In this document: in pieces, positions 1-9,028 of the stretch
How the letters are laid out: every line of letters begins with the position of its first letter
Numbering within the stretch: position 1 is the stretch's first letter
Assembly: GCF_044772865.1 (NCBI RefSeq)
Contig: NZ_CP173029.1
Coordinates: forward strand, 1,178,001-1,242,000
Reading direction: 5' to 3'
Origin: Algirhabdus cladophorae
GTDB lineage: Bacteria > Pseudomonadota > Alphaproteobacteria > Rhodobacterales > Rhodobacteraceae
DNA length: 64,000 bases
Program-made: the position numbers and the translations under genes
The notes under the pieces: model-generated
Database searches by the model: none
What the model saw: only the letters and a program-made list of their open reading frames with translations
Told to the model about the DNA's origin: nothing

Positions 1-163
1 CCGCAAGGAATACCGGCGCGGCAAAGGTCCCAAGGCGTTTGCTATTTCAGCTTCCACTGGCAAATTCGCTGTCGCCAAAGGCGAGGGCGCCCAAGAGGCT
101 GCTGTTGAGGCCTGTAATGAACGCGCTGACGCCAGTGATTGCACAGCGGTGATTTTGGACTAG
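1..163 (+). CDS. C-terminal end of a DUF4189-like or 'ALA synthase-associated' secreted protein (partial)
   Basis: Only the last 53 codons are present, in the frame starting at base 2 and ending with TAG at 161-163. The readable tail has the pattern KAFAISASTGKFAVAKGEG followed by a two-cysteine segment (EACN...SDC) and ends in VILD. This resembles the repeated Cys-containing units of DUF4189-type proteins, and of small secreted proteins often found beside hemA in Rhodobacterales, which some databases misname ALA synthase. hemA lies only two genes downstream, which fits. The start and signal peptide are outside the window, so the family call is tentative. Confidence 0.45.
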   Translation, partial: RKEYRRGKGPKAFAISASTGKFAVAKGEGAQEAAVEACNERADASDCTAVILD

Positions 164-208
164 GCGCAGCGACCCGATGGCGACCAAACGGTAAAAGGCA
201 TCTAAGCA

Positions 209-1744
209 ATGGCAGGATTGGGGAATTCCACGGTTTTTTCGCCGGCCACTGGCGATGCCAAAATCGACGGTATCCTAAGTGCACGCCATTGGGGGGATCC
301 CGTGGTGACGTATTCGTTTCCACCTGACGAGAGCTTTCTGGTGGATTACGACGCGAGTTACGATGATACGATTGCGACGTTCCAGTCTGTAACCAGCGCT
401 CAGGAGGCTGCGATCCACTTTGCCCTGTCGGTGGATCAAGGCCCAGCTGCGGCCTCTGGGTTTGCAATAGAGGCCTTCACAGCACAGGACTTTGATTATG
501 TGGCGCAGGCTTCGGCCAGTCAGGTTGAACATTTGCGGTTTATGCGACTAGATCAAAGCTTTGTCCCCACTGCCTTTGCGTTTTTCCCATTTTCCGATGC
601 CTACGGGGGCGATGTTGCGTTTAACAACGTGGATTTTGATGCGCCGCAGGCGGGCGATTATGGCTGGTTTACCCATCTGCACGAAATTGGCCATGCGTTG
701 GGTCTAAGCCACGGACATGAAGGCAATGGCGGCAAAGGTCTGCAGCCGATAGAATTTGACGAGATGCAATTCACTGTCATGAGCTATCGGTCGCACAGTG
801 ACAGCGCGCGCCCACCTGCCGCTTATGAAAACTATTCAAGTTCTTATGCCCAGACCTATATGGCCTTGGACATTCAGGCGCTGCAGCACCTTTATGGTGT
901 AGATTACGGATCCAACAGCGGTAACACGGTCTACAGCTGGGATCCCAATTCTGGTGATACGTTGATAGACGGGGCTTTGGCGATTGATGCGGTCGGGGAT
1001 GAAGTGTTCATGACCGTTTGGGATGGCGGCGGCGTCGATACCTATGACCTTGGGGCCTACAGCGATGCAACGGACCTTGTGATTGATTTGACGCCGGGCC
1101 TGGGGACGACTTTGGCGACGTATCAACGGGCGGCTCTGGGGTTGGATGCGCAAAATCAGGAAATCTTGGCCAATTACAGCGTCTATAACGCCTATATGTT
1201 TGCAGATGATCCAAGATCATTGATCGAAAACGCCATCGCTGGCGCTGGTAATGATGTGATGACGGGCAATCAGGCCGACAACCAACTGACTGCGGGGCTG
1301 GGGGCAGATACGCTACTAGGTCAGCATGGCAAGGATGATCTGATTGGCGGCCAAGGCTATGACCTGCTGTTGGGCGGTATGAACGCAGATGTCTTGTCCG
1401 GTAACAAAGGTTGGGACATCCTCAAAGGCGGGCAGGGGGATGACATCCTCAATGGTGGCAACGGCAATGATGTTCTGCGCGGCGATGCAGGGGCAGATCG
1501 GCTTAAAGGTGGCAATGGCAGCGACCGATTTGTGTTTGCAGCCAATTCAAGCGATGGCAATATCATCCGCGATTTTGAGGATGGTTTGGACAGCATCAAA
1601 TTCAGTGGCTCGGGCGTCACGTTTGCCTCGACAACCCTGACCCAACAAGGGGCGGATGTGCTGGTCGATTTTGGCAGCAGTTCGGTTTTGGTCCGGCGGA
1701 TTGATGTGGCTGACCTGACCAGCGCAGACTTTGAGTTTAGCTAA
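209..1744 (+). CDS. Serralysin-like zinc metalloprotease with RTX repeats (M10 family)
   Basis: A 511-residue secreted protease. The metzincin zinc motif HEIGHALGLSH spans residues 158-168 (ligands H158, H162, H168; catalytic E159), and the Met-turn follows at M191-S-Y193, where serralysins carry the extra Tyr ligand. Residues about 345-445 are glycine- and aspartate-rich nonapeptide RTX repeats (GGxGxDxLxG) that bind calcium. The protein ends with an uncleaved C-terminal region (FVFAANSSDGNIIRDFEDGLDSI type) typical of type I secretion substrates. There is no N-terminal signal peptide, as expected. No ABC/MFP secretion genes lie nearby, so export must use a transporter encoded elsewhere. No good Shine-Dalgarno is seen before the ATG at 209, so the exact start is less certain than the family. 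Confidence 0.9.
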   Translation: MAGLGNSTVFSPATGDAKIDGILSARHWGDPVVTYSFPPDESFLVDYDASYDDTIATFQSVTSAQEAAIHFALSVDQGPAAASGFAIEAFTAQDFDYVAQASASQVEHLRFMRLDQSFVPTAFAFFPFSDAYGGDVAFNNVDFDAPQAGDYGWFTHLHEIGHALGLSHGHEGNGGKGLQPIEFDEMQFTVMSYRSHSDSARPPAAYENYSSSYAQTYMALDIQALQHLYGVDYGSNSGNTVYSWDPNSGDTLIDGALAIDAVGDEVFMTVWDGGGVDTYDLGAYSDATDLVIDLTPGLGTTLATYQRAALGLDAQNQEILANYSVYNAYMFADDPRSLIENAIAGAGNDVMTGNQADNQLTAGLGADTLLGQHGKDDLIGGQGYDLLLGGMNADVLSGNKGWDILKGGQGDDILNGGNGNDVLRGDAGADRLKGGNGSDRFVFAANSSDGNIIRDFEDGLDSIKFSGSGVTFASTTLTQQGADVLVDFGSSSVLVRRIDVADLTSADFEFS

Positions 1745-1856
1745 AACCGGCGCTATTTTTAGCCCTGTGTTTGGGGCCCATGCGGCAATGCGTTGCATGG
1801 AGATCGCAGACGCGCCACCCTATTTGATACGGTAAGAAACCCTTGAGGCTTGAACC

Positions 1857-3080
1857 ATGCTTTATGACGATTATCTGGATGCCGCTCTGCAACGCTTGCA
1901 TGATGAAGGCCGCTATCGGACGTTCATCGATATCGAACGTAAAAAGGGGCAATTCCCTCATGCGGTTTGGACCAAAGATGACGGCAGCCAAAGCCCAATC
2001 AGTGTTTGGTGTGGCAATGACTACCTTGGCATGGGACAGAACACAGCAGTTCTGGACGCTATGCACGAGGCTGTGGATGCAACCGGCGCAGGCTCGGGTG
2101 GGACGCGCAATATCAGTGGAACCACGGTTTATCACAAGCGTCTTGAGGCGGAACTGGCGGATTTGCACCAAAAGGAAGCGGCGCTGATTTTTACCAGTGC
2201 CTATATCGCCAATGATGCGACCCTTAGCACGCTGCCAAAACTGTTTCCGGGCATGGTGATTTTGTCCGACAGTCTGAACCACGCCAGCATGATCGAAGGC
2301 ATTCGGCGCAATGGCGGGGACAAACGGATTTTCCAGCACAATAATTTGGATGATTTACGGGAGCAGTTGGTGGCTCTGCCGGCCAACTGTCCGAAACTGA
2401 TTGCGTTCGAGTCGATCTATTCTATGGACGGGGACTTCGCCCCGATCGAGGCGATTTGTGATCTGGCTGATGAATTTGGTGCGTTGACCTATATCGACGA
2501 AGTGCATGCTGTTGGCATGTATGGCCCGCGTGGGGCAGGGGTTGCCGAACGCGACGGCCTGTTGGACCGCATCGACATTATCAACGGCACGCTGGCCAAA
2601 GCTTACGGTGTGATGGGCGGCTATATCGCGACCTCCGCCAAAATGGCTGATGCGATCCGCTCTTATGCGCCGGGGTTTATCTTTACCACATCGCTGCCAC
2701 CTGCCGTGGCAGCAGGCGCTGCGGCTTCTGTTGCGTTCCTGAAAACGGCAAATGATCTGCGCGAGGCCCACCAAGCTGCTGCCGCCAGTCTCAAGATCCG
2801 CCTCAAGGCGCTGGGCCTGCCGATCATCGATCATGGCAGCCATATTGTGCCCGTTCATGTGGGCGATCCGGTCAAATGCAAACTTTTGTCGGACCGGTTG
2901 CTTGAGGATTTTGGGATTTACGTCCAGCCGATCAACTTCCCCACAGTGCCGCGCGGCACCGAGAGGTTGCGATTTACCCCATCCCCCGTGCATGGCGCCA
3001 AGGAAATGGATGCGTTGGTCGCGGCGATGGACCAGCTTTGGTCCCATTGTGCGCTGAATCGTGCTGATCTGACGGGATAA
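1857..3080 (+). CDS. hemA: 5-aminolevulinate synthase
   Basis: Condenses glycine and succinyl-CoA to 5-aminolevulinate, the first step of heme and tetrapyrrole synthesis by the C4 (Shemin) route of alphaproteobacteria. The 407-residue protein begins MLYDDYLDAAL and shows the fold-type I alpha-oxoamine synthase pattern: GSGGTRNISGT near residue 85, the DEVHAVGMYG cofactor segment, and the Schiff-base lysine K248 in TLAKAYGVMGG, the same number as in the Rhodobacter capsulatus enzyme. Length is full. It stands alone between the protease and the RodZ-like gene, with about 110 bases upstream that must hold its promoter. No truncation or frameshift is visible. Confidence 0.97.
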   Translation: MLYDDYLDAALQRLHDEGRYRTFIDIERKKGQFPHAVWTKDDGSQSPISVWCGNDYLGMGQNTAVLDAMHEAVDATGAGSGGTRNISGTTVYHKRLEAELADLHQKEAALIFTSAYIANDATLSTLPKLFPGMVILSDSLNHASMIEGIRRNGGDKRIFQHNNLDDLREQLVALPANCPKLIAFESIYSMDGDFAPIEAICDLADEFGALTYIDEVHAVGMYGPRGAGVAERDGLLDRIDIINGTLAKAYGVMGGYIATSAKMADAIRSYAPGFIFTTSLPPAVAAGAAASVAFLKTANDLREAHQAAAASLKIRLKALGLPIIDHGSHIVPVHVGDPVKCKLLSDRLLEDFGIYVQPINFPTVPRGTERLRFTPSPVHGAKEMDALVAAMDQLWSHCALNRADLTG

Positions 3081-3184
3081 TTCCCCTGTCCTAGTGCAAT
3101 AATTTTTACATTATGCTATCCACTGGCCACGCATGTGGGGACAGCGCGAATCGACAATTCGTTTGAAGATGTGAGGCATCAATA

Positions 3185-4402
3185 ATGATCGGGCGTAAAA
3201 AAACATCTGCCCCTTCGGACGACAGTGCAGGCAAAGTCAAAGGCTTTGACCAATATACAGTGTCGCTAGGGGATGTGATGCGCGGCGAGCGCGCCACGCT
3301 GGGCAAGTCCCTGCTGGATGTTCAACGCGAGCTCAAGATCAAAGCAACCTACATCTCAGCTATTGAAAACGCCGATCCCACTGCTTTCTCCAGCCCTGGA
3401 TTTATTGCCGGTTATGTGCGGTCGTATGCGCGGTATTTGCATTTGGATCCCGAATGGGCCTTTGGAGCGTTTTGTGCCGAAAGCGGCTTCACGACAGCCC
3501 ACGGCATGTCTGCTGCAGCCTCTTCTCCGAAACCACAGCGCGGCCCAGTGGCGGCGGCAGCTGGCACACGGGACTTGTTTGAAAATCCAAACACGCCTTT
3601 TGTCGCCTCTGGCGAAAGCATCTTTTCCAAGATTGAGGCGGGCGCGCTGGGCTCGATGACTGTGTTGATCGCTCTAATCGCGGGCTTGGGCTATGGCGGT
3701 TGGACTGTGCTGCAAGAAGTGCAGCGCGTACAGTTTGCCCCGGTTGATCAAACACCTAATATTGTGGCCGATATTGACCCCTTGGCACCTCAGGCGCCAA
3801 GCTCGGATATCGCTGGCCCTCAAGTGACCTCTAGTGCGGTTGTGCCATCTTCCGAGGCGCTTGATCGTCTGTACCGCCCCGAGGCTTTGGATGTCCCTGT
3901 TTTGGTGGCACGCGACGCGCCGATTTCGACCATCGATCCTAGCTCCGTTGGGACATTTGCAACAACCCCTGACAGCATCGTAGCCTCGGCCCTCTCTGAG
4001 GCCTTGGAAGGCACGATTGTTCCGCAACCACAGGTCAACGAAGGCCCCATTCCCGAGGTCGTTTTGTTCGCAGTTCGCCCCACATGGGTGCGTGTGCGCG
4101 CTGCGGACCGGTCTGTCTTGTTTGAGAAAATTCTGGAAACGGGTGAAGAGTACGTGATCCCCGTGACTGAAGAAACACCGGTTCTGCGGGCTGGTAACTC
4201 GGGATCGTTGTACTTCAAGGTCAATGGTCAGATCGTTGGCCCCGCAGGGCCTGGCACCTCAACGGTCAAAAACGTGGCCTTGGCCTCAACCGATCTGAGT
4301 GCGGCCTATCAGCCAGCGGATCCTGCCAAAGACGAGGCTCTGTTTGAGGTCTTGAAAAACCTCAACGCGCCTGCCGTTTTGCCGGGCTCCAACACCCAGT
4401 AA
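3185..4402 (+). CDS. RodZ-like membrane protein: N-terminal helix-turn-helix, one TM helix, C-terminal DUF4115
   Basis: A 405-residue protein with the RodZ layout. A Cro/XRE-type helix-turn-helix lies at about residues 28-95 (LGKSLLDVQRELKIKATYIS, then SSPGFIAGYVRSYARYL). A proline/alanine-rich linker follows, then a single membrane helix at about 155-176, a long periplasmic linker and a C-terminal DUF4115 beta domain at about 290-370 (WVRVRAADRSVLFEKIL). RodZ links MreB to the cell-wall elongation machinery at the inner membrane. It sits just upstream of ispG, as is common for rodZ-type genes. Whether it acts as a true RodZ or as a related Rhodobacterales HTH-anchor protein cannot be decided here. 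Confidence 0.8.
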   Translation: MIGRKKTSAPSDDSAGKVKGFDQYTVSLGDVMRGERATLGKSLLDVQRELKIKATYISAIENADPTAFSSPGFIAGYVRSYARYLHLDPEWAFGAFCAESGFTTAHGMSAAASSPKPQRGPVAAAAGTRDLFENPNTPFVASGESIFSKIEAGALGSMTVLIALIAGLGYGGWTVLQEVQRVQFAPVDQTPNIVADIDPLAPQAPSSDIAGPQVTSSAVVPSSEALDRLYRPEALDVPVLVARDAPISTIDPSSVGTFATTPDSIVASALSEALEGTIVPQPQVNEGPIPEVVLFAVRPTWVRVRAADRSVLFEKILETGEEYVIPVTEETPVLRAGNSGSLYFKVNGQIVGPAGPGTSTVKNVALASTDLSAAYQPADPAKDEALFEVLKNLNAPAVLPGSNTQ

Positions 4403-4540
4403 AAAACACACCAAAATTGCCGAAAAACCTATGGCGTGCTGCGCTTTTTCTGCGTTTTCTCCCGCAGTGGAGTGGTGTAATCTTGACCCAAGCCTGATAT
4501 TCGGGAAGTGTAAACATAGATTGACAGATAGGTGTCTCAC

Positions 4541-5674
4541 ATGTCGTTGAACCACGTACGTCCTTGGCGCAATATTTACCGCCGCAAATCGCGCCAGATA
4601 ATGGTGGGGTCGGTGCCTGTTGGGGGGGATGCGCCTATTGCTGTGCAGACCATGACCAACACCGACAGCAGCGATGTGGCCGCGACCTTGGCACAGGTGC
4701 AAGCCGCCGCTGATGTGGGTGCGGATATTGTGCGCATCTCGACGCCTGATCAATCCAGCACCCAAGCGCTCAAAGAGATTTGCCGCGAAAGCCCTGTGCC
4801 CATCGTGGCTGACATTCATTTTCACTACAAACGCGCGATTGAGGCCGCAGAAGCTGGGGCCGCGTGCCTACGTATCAACCCCGGCAACATCGGCGATGAG
4901 GCCCGCGTTAAGGAAGTGATCAAAGCCGCCAAAGACCACGGCTGTTCGATCCGCATTGGCGTGAACGCAGGTTCGCTGGAAAAGCATTTGTTGGACAAAT
5001 ATGCCGAACCGTGCCCGGAAGCGATGGTCGAAAGCGGTTTGGACCATATCAAGATTCTGCAAGACAACGACTTTCACGAGTTCAAAATCAGCGTAAAAGC
5101 CTCAGACGTTTTTCTGGCTGCAGCAGCCTATCAGGGTATCGCTGAGGCCACAGATGCCCCCATTCACCTTGGAATTACCGAAGCAGGTGGGCTGGTCAGT
5201 GGCACGATCAAATCGGCCATTGGGCTGGGCAACTTGCTATGGATGGGCATTGGTGACACGATCCGGGTCTCGCTCAGTGCGGATCCGGTGGAAGAGGTCA
5301 AAGTGGGTTTTGAGATCCTCAAATCCCTAGGTCTGCGTCACCGTGGGATCAATATCATCAGCTGCCCTAGTTGCGCGCGCCAAGGCTTTAACGTGATCGA
5401 AACCGTGGCCGAACTTGAAAAGCGGCTTGAGCATGTCAAAACGCCCATGTCCTTGTCGATCATTGGCTGTGTTGTTAACGGACCTGGCGAGGCTCTGATG
5501 ACGGACGTGGGCTTTACCGGCGGCGGTGCAGGGTCTGGTATGGTCTATCTGGCCGGTAAGCAGAGCCATAAACTCAGTAACGATGAAATGATCGATCACA
5601 TCGTGGAACAGGTCGAAACCCGCGCTGCCGCGATTGAGGCGGAAAAGGCTGCTGCAGATCAGGCCGCTGAATAA
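4541..5674 (+). CDS. ispG: 4-hydroxy-3-methylbut-2-enyl-diphosphate synthase
   Basis: Penultimate enzyme of the MEP isoprenoid pathway; it reduces MEcPP to HMBPP with a [4Fe-4S] cluster. The 377-residue protein has the N-terminal TIM-barrel part (RKSRQIMVGSVPVGG, VQTMTNTDS) and the C-terminal cluster domain with ligands C275, C278 (SCPSCARQG) and C310 (GCVVNGPGE). An in-frame GTG lies three codons upstream at 4532. The ATG at 4541 is preferred because homologues begin MSLN.VRPWRN and an AGGTG element sits about six bases before it. The gene converges on the DsbA-like gene with only nine bases between the stops. Confidence 0.95.
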   Translation: MSLNHVRPWRNIYRRKSRQIMVGSVPVGGDAPIAVQTMTNTDSSDVAATLAQVQAAADVGADIVRISTPDQSSTQALKEICRESPVPIVADIHFHYKRAIEAAEAGAACLRINPGNIGDEARVKEVIKAAKDHGCSIRIGVNAGSLEKHLLDKYAEPCPEAMVESGLDHIKILQDNDFHEFKISVKASDVFLAAAAYQGIAEATDAPIHLGITEAGGLVSGTIKSAIGLGNLLWMGIGDTIRVSLSADPVEEVKVGFEILKSLGLRHRGINIISCPSCARQGFNVIETVAELEKRLEHVKTPMSLSIIGCVVNGPGEALMTDVGFTGGGAGSGMVYLAGKQSHKLSNDEMIDHIVEQVETRAAAIEAEKAAADQAAE

Positions 5675-5694
5675 AGCAGGGGCTTAGCCCTGCT
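5675..5694. terminator. Short hairpin between convergent ispG and DsbA-like genes
   Basis: AGCAGGG at 5675-5681 pairs with CCCTGCT at 5688-5694 across a six-base loop. It overlaps the stop codon of the minus-strand gene and has no clear T-run on either side, so it is at best a weak bidirectional terminator. Confidence 0.35.
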
Positions 5695-6430
5695 GACGGA
5701 TCTCGGCGATCATGTCACGCATACCATCCAAAGGCACATAGCCCCGCACCATTTCGTTTTGCATGACGAATGTTGGTGTCCCGTTGATCTGCAATTGCTG
5801 GCCCAACTGGCGGTTGGCAGTGATCACGGCACTAACCTCTGGGCTGTTCATTTTGGCGACGATAACATCGGCATCCAAGCCCAAACTGCGTGCCAATTTA
5901 CGCACCGAAGCTTCGTTAACGTCTGCGCGCATGCTGATCAATGCGTCATGGGCTGCCTTGTAGGCGTCGTCGCCGAGGGTCAGTTTGGTCGCAATCGCAA
6001 AACGGGATGCCACGACTGAGGCCTCTCCAAGGATCGGGAATTCTTTGACGATCAGACGGATGTTGCCATCAGTGCTGACCAACTCCTCCACTTCGGAATG
6101 GGCTTTGCGGCAATAGCCACAGCGGTAGTCAACAAATTCCACTAGCGTGATGTCGCCTTCGGGGTTGCCGCCTTCCCAACTGTTGATGTCGGAATACAGC
6201 GCATCCGCCTGCGACAGAACCATCGCGTCATCAGCAACGGCTTGTTGTTGGGCCTGACGTTGTTCCAGCACGCCAATCGCCTCCATCAAAACCTCCGGGT
6301 TTTCCATGAGGTATTCGCGGATCTCCGCGCGGAAATCTTGGCGTTCTGCGGGGGTCATGGCCCCCATATCAAAAGCCGCAGCAGGGGTTGCCATCATCAG
6401 GCCCAAGGCCAGAGGTTTTACAAAAGTCAT
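5684..6430 (-). CDS. DsbA-family periplasmic thiol:disulfide oxidoreductase
   Basis: A 248-residue exported thioredoxin-fold protein. It begins MTFVKPLALGLMMATPAAAF, a clear Sec signal peptide cut near residue 19. An N-terminal helical segment of about 60 residues is followed by the thioredoxin domain with active site C104-G-Y-C107 (DYRCGYCRK) and the cis-Pro loop near NGTPTFVMQ. This layout matches the DsbA/Com1-like branch (BdbD-like) that oxidises or isomerises envelope proteins. Three ATGs stand in tandem (6436, 6433, 6430); AAGGAA directly upstream gives its best spacing to 6430. The gene follows the M48 protease gene, whose TGA overlaps the first of these ATGs, so the two are translationally coupled. 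Confidence 0.88.
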   Translation of the reverse strand: MTFVKPLALGLMMATPAAAFDMGAMTPAERQDFRAEIREYLMENPEVLMEAIGVLEQRQAQQQAVADDAMVLSQADALYSDINSWEGGNPEGDITLVEFVDYRCGYCRKAHSEVEELVSTDGNIRLIVKEFPILGEASVVASRFAIATKLTLGDDAYKAAHDALISMRADVNEASVRKLARSLGLDADVIVAKMNSPEVSAVITANRQLGQQLQINGTPTFVMQNEMVRGYVPLDGMRDMIAEIRQQG

Positions 6431-6432
6431 CA

Positions 6433-7764
6433 TCATTTCCTTTGTTTGCAGCTTCGTTTGTGAGTTTGGACCACATCCATCGCCCGTTGCCAAGGGGCCG
6501 ATCCGCGCTGTAGCAAATCTGACGCCCGCCGCGCATGCACGCCAGCATTACACAGTTGGCCGAAGGTTGCATAGCGCTCGGCGGTGACAAGGCTGGCCAT
6601 TCCGTTCTGGCCCAAGCGTGCATAAGCCACGCCAAGATCGCGCATCACTTTGCTGTCCAAGCCATCGCGCGCGCGGGATTTTTGCAAGGCGGTGAGGGCG
6701 CGCTTGGTATTGGCACTGGTATTGGTGGCCAGCAGGGCGCGACCATACCCTCCTAAAATCAAAGGGTTATTCGGCGCCAGTTGCACGGCCTTGCCGTAGG
6801 CGTTGGCAGCCCCCCCAAAGTTTCTGTTTTCCAGTAGGATCTGGCCCCGTAGCTCGTGAACATAAGGGTTATTCGGTGCTTTGCGCACCAGCTGATCCAC
6901 AAATTGGCTGGCCTTTTTGACGTTGGGTTGGCGATGGTATGCCACGGCCTGCCGCATCAGAGAGACCTGATCCGTTTTACCACGGGTCTGGCGCAGAGTT
7001 TCGCGCGGTGACAATTCAAACGCAGTGAGCTTGCCTTTCACGATCTCAAACCACTGATCCAGCTTAGGATTGGGGGTTTCGCGGCCACGGTTGGCCTCGG
7101 CCAAAGAACGCATGCGACGAATACGATCCCGTGTCAGGGGATGCGATTGCATGTAGGGGTCTTGGCGACCAAGGTTCAGCGCGATTTTACCGGCAAAAAA
7201 TTCCTGAACTTCGGCAGCGGCCATTGGATCTGCGCCTGCACTGATCATAAAGCGGACGCTGGATTGATCAGCACTGTTTTCTTCGGACCGAGTGTGGCCG
7301 AAAAAGACCCGTTGCGCCGACGACCGGCTGCCAATTGCGCCACCCGCCGCGATGGCCGCATTGCCCGTCGCAGCCCCCGCGGCAATCGACAGCGCCAAAC
7401 CCACAGCCGAGGCCGTGCGCGCGTTTCGGGCATTTACGGGGCGTCGGGTCAGGTGGCCATTGGCGATATGGGCGGCTTCGTGCCCGATGACGGCTTGCAA
7501 TTGTTCGCGCCGTTTGAGTTTCATAATCAGGCCGGAATTGATGAAAATCGCGCGTGAGTTCACCACAAAAGCGTTCAACCTGCGATCATCGACCACAAGA
7601 ATATTGATCTGCGACGTGCTGAGGCCTGCGGCACGCAAAATAGGGGCGGCGATCTCGCGTAGGCCACGTTCCACTTCGGCATCGCGCAGCAAACCAATCG
7701 CCTGTGCACTGCTGGCAAAGAACGTAAACAGCAGCAAACATGCGGTGGAAATTCTGCGTTGCAT
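6433..7764 (-). CDS. Periplasmic M48 metalloprotease with TPR domain (BepA-like)
   Basis: A 443-residue exported protease. A signal peptide (residues 1-22, ending SSAQA) precedes an M48 domain with HEAAH at residues 95-99 and the third zinc ligand E162 in EENSAD (ExxAD pattern). Residues about 270-400 form tetratricopeptide-like helices (NPYVHELRGQILLENRNF and following). BepA-type enzymes degrade or assist assembly of outer-membrane proteins such as LptD, often together with disulfide enzymes. The adjoining DsbA-family gene, overlapping by ATGA-type coupling, supports a joint envelope quality-control role. A Shine-Dalgarno AAGG precedes the ATG. Confidence 0.88.
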   Translation of the reverse strand: MQRRISTACLLLFTFFASSAQAIGLLRDAEVERGLREIAAPILRAAGLSTSQINILVVDDRRLNAFVVNSRAIFINSGLIMKLKRREQLQAVIGHEAAHIANGHLTRRPVNARNARTASAVGLALSIAAGAATGNAAIAAGGAIGSRSSAQRVFFGHTRSEENSADQSSVRFMISAGADPMAAAEVQEFFAGKIALNLGRQDPYMQSHPLTRDRIRRMRSLAEANRGRETPNPKLDQWFEIVKGKLTAFELSPRETLRQTRGKTDQVSLMRQAVAYHRQPNVKKASQFVDQLVRKAPNNPYVHELRGQILLENRNFGGAANAYGKAVQLAPNNPLILGGYGRALLATNTSANTKRALTALQKSRARDGLDSKVMRDLGVAYARLGQNGMASLVTAERYATFGQLCNAGVHARRASDLLQRGSAPWQRAMDVVQTHKRSCKQRK

Positions 7765-7821
7765 TGACCTTACCTGTTGTGGCTGCTTTGACGACGTTGG
7801 ACGTAGAGTATGGAGTTATGA

Positions 7822-8970
7822 ATGCGAAACTCAACCCGTGGCGTGGTCGATCCCTTCATTGTGATGGATGTGATGGAGGCTGCGGCAAAAGCTGAAAGTG
7901 CCGGGCGTCACATTATCCATATGGAAGTGGGCCAACCGGGTACGCCTGCGCCGCGCGGGGCGACGGATGCTTTGGCCGCTCAGATGCAAGAGGCGCAATT
8001 GGGTTATACGGTGGCCTTGGGCCTGCCTGCGCTGCGCAGCCGGATCGCCCAACTATATAAGGACTGGTACGGTGTTGATCTGGATCCGGCCCGTGTGGTC
8101 ATCACGCCGGGATCCTCGGGGGCGTTTATTCTGGCGTTTACGGCACTTTTTGATGCGGGCGCTCGTGTAGGTATCGGCGCACCGGGCTATCCCAGCTATC
8201 GCCAGATCCTAAAGGCCCTGAATTTGATACCGGTCGAGATTGAGGCAACAGCGGAAAATCGCCTGCAACCCAGTGCGGCACAATTGGACGGCTTGGATTT
8301 GGACGGCTTGATGGTGGCAAGCCCTGCGAATCCATCGGGCACGATGCTGGATCTGCCCACTATGACTGGCCTGATGGAGGCCTGTGCTGCGACAAACACG
8401 GCCTTTATCAGTGACGAAATTTACCACGGCGTGGAATATGAGGCCAAAGCGGTCACGGCCCTGCAAGTCAGCGACCAGTGCTATGTGATCAATTCGTTTT
8501 CCAAGTATTTCAGCATGACCGGATGGCGTGTGGGCTGGATGGTTGTACCGCCCGATCATGTGCGCATTGTTGAACGATTGGCCCAGAACATGTTCATTTG
8601 CGCGCCCCATGCGGCACAGGTCACGGCCCTTGCGGCGATGGAATGTGAGGATGAGTTGCAATCGAACATGGCGGTCTACAAAGCGAACCGTCAGCTTATG
8701 TTGGATGGCTTGCCCAAGGCAGGCTTTGACAAAATCGCCCCACCCGATGGGGCGTTCTATATCTATGCGGATGTCTCGCAGTATACCGATAACTCGCTGG
8801 AATTTTGCGCCCAGATCTTGCAAGAGGCCGGTGTTGCCGTGACCCCCGGTTTGGATTTTGACACCCGGCGTGGCCATCAGACTATTCGGTTCTCTTATGC
8901 GCGCAGCACCGAAGATATTCGCGAAGGTTTGGCGCGTTTGACCCGGTTTATGGCCCCCCGGCTGCGTTAA
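7822..8970 (+). CDS. PLP-dependent aminotransferase, class I/II
   Basis: A 382-residue fold-type I aminotransferase. Recognisable elements are the N-terminal GQPGTPAP segment, the ASPANPSGT asparagine-containing substrate loop, SDEIYHG (cofactor Asp and Tyr), the Schiff-base lysine K228 in NSFSKYFSMTGWRVGW, and the C-terminal RFSYA arginine. It groups with the aspartate/aromatic aminotransferase branch; the substrate cannot be assigned from sequence alone. It is divergent from the M48 gene, with 57 bases between the starts. No operon partner follows in close spacing except the amidase 58 bases downstream. Confidence 0.88.
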   Translation: MRNSTRGVVDPFIVMDVMEAAAKAESAGRHIIHMEVGQPGTPAPRGATDALAAQMQEAQLGYTVALGLPALRSRIAQLYKDWYGVDLDPARVVITPGSSGAFILAFTALFDAGARVGIGAPGYPSYRQILKALNLIPVEIEATAENRLQPSAAQLDGLDLDGLMVASPANPSGTMLDLPTMTGLMEACAATNTAFISDEIYHGVEYEAKAVTALQVSDQCYVINSFSKYFSMTGWRVGWMVVPPDHVRIVERLAQNMFICAPHAAQVTALAAMECEDELQSNMAVYKANRQLMLDGLPKAGFDKIAPPDGAFYIYADVSQYTDNSLEFCAQILQEAGVAVTPGLDFDTRRGHQTIRFSYARSTEDIREGLARLTRFMAPRLR

Positions 8971-9028
8971 GATTGGCCATGTACAGGCGCAGGTCCTATA
9001 GTGGTCGCAACAAAAAAGAGCAGTGCGC

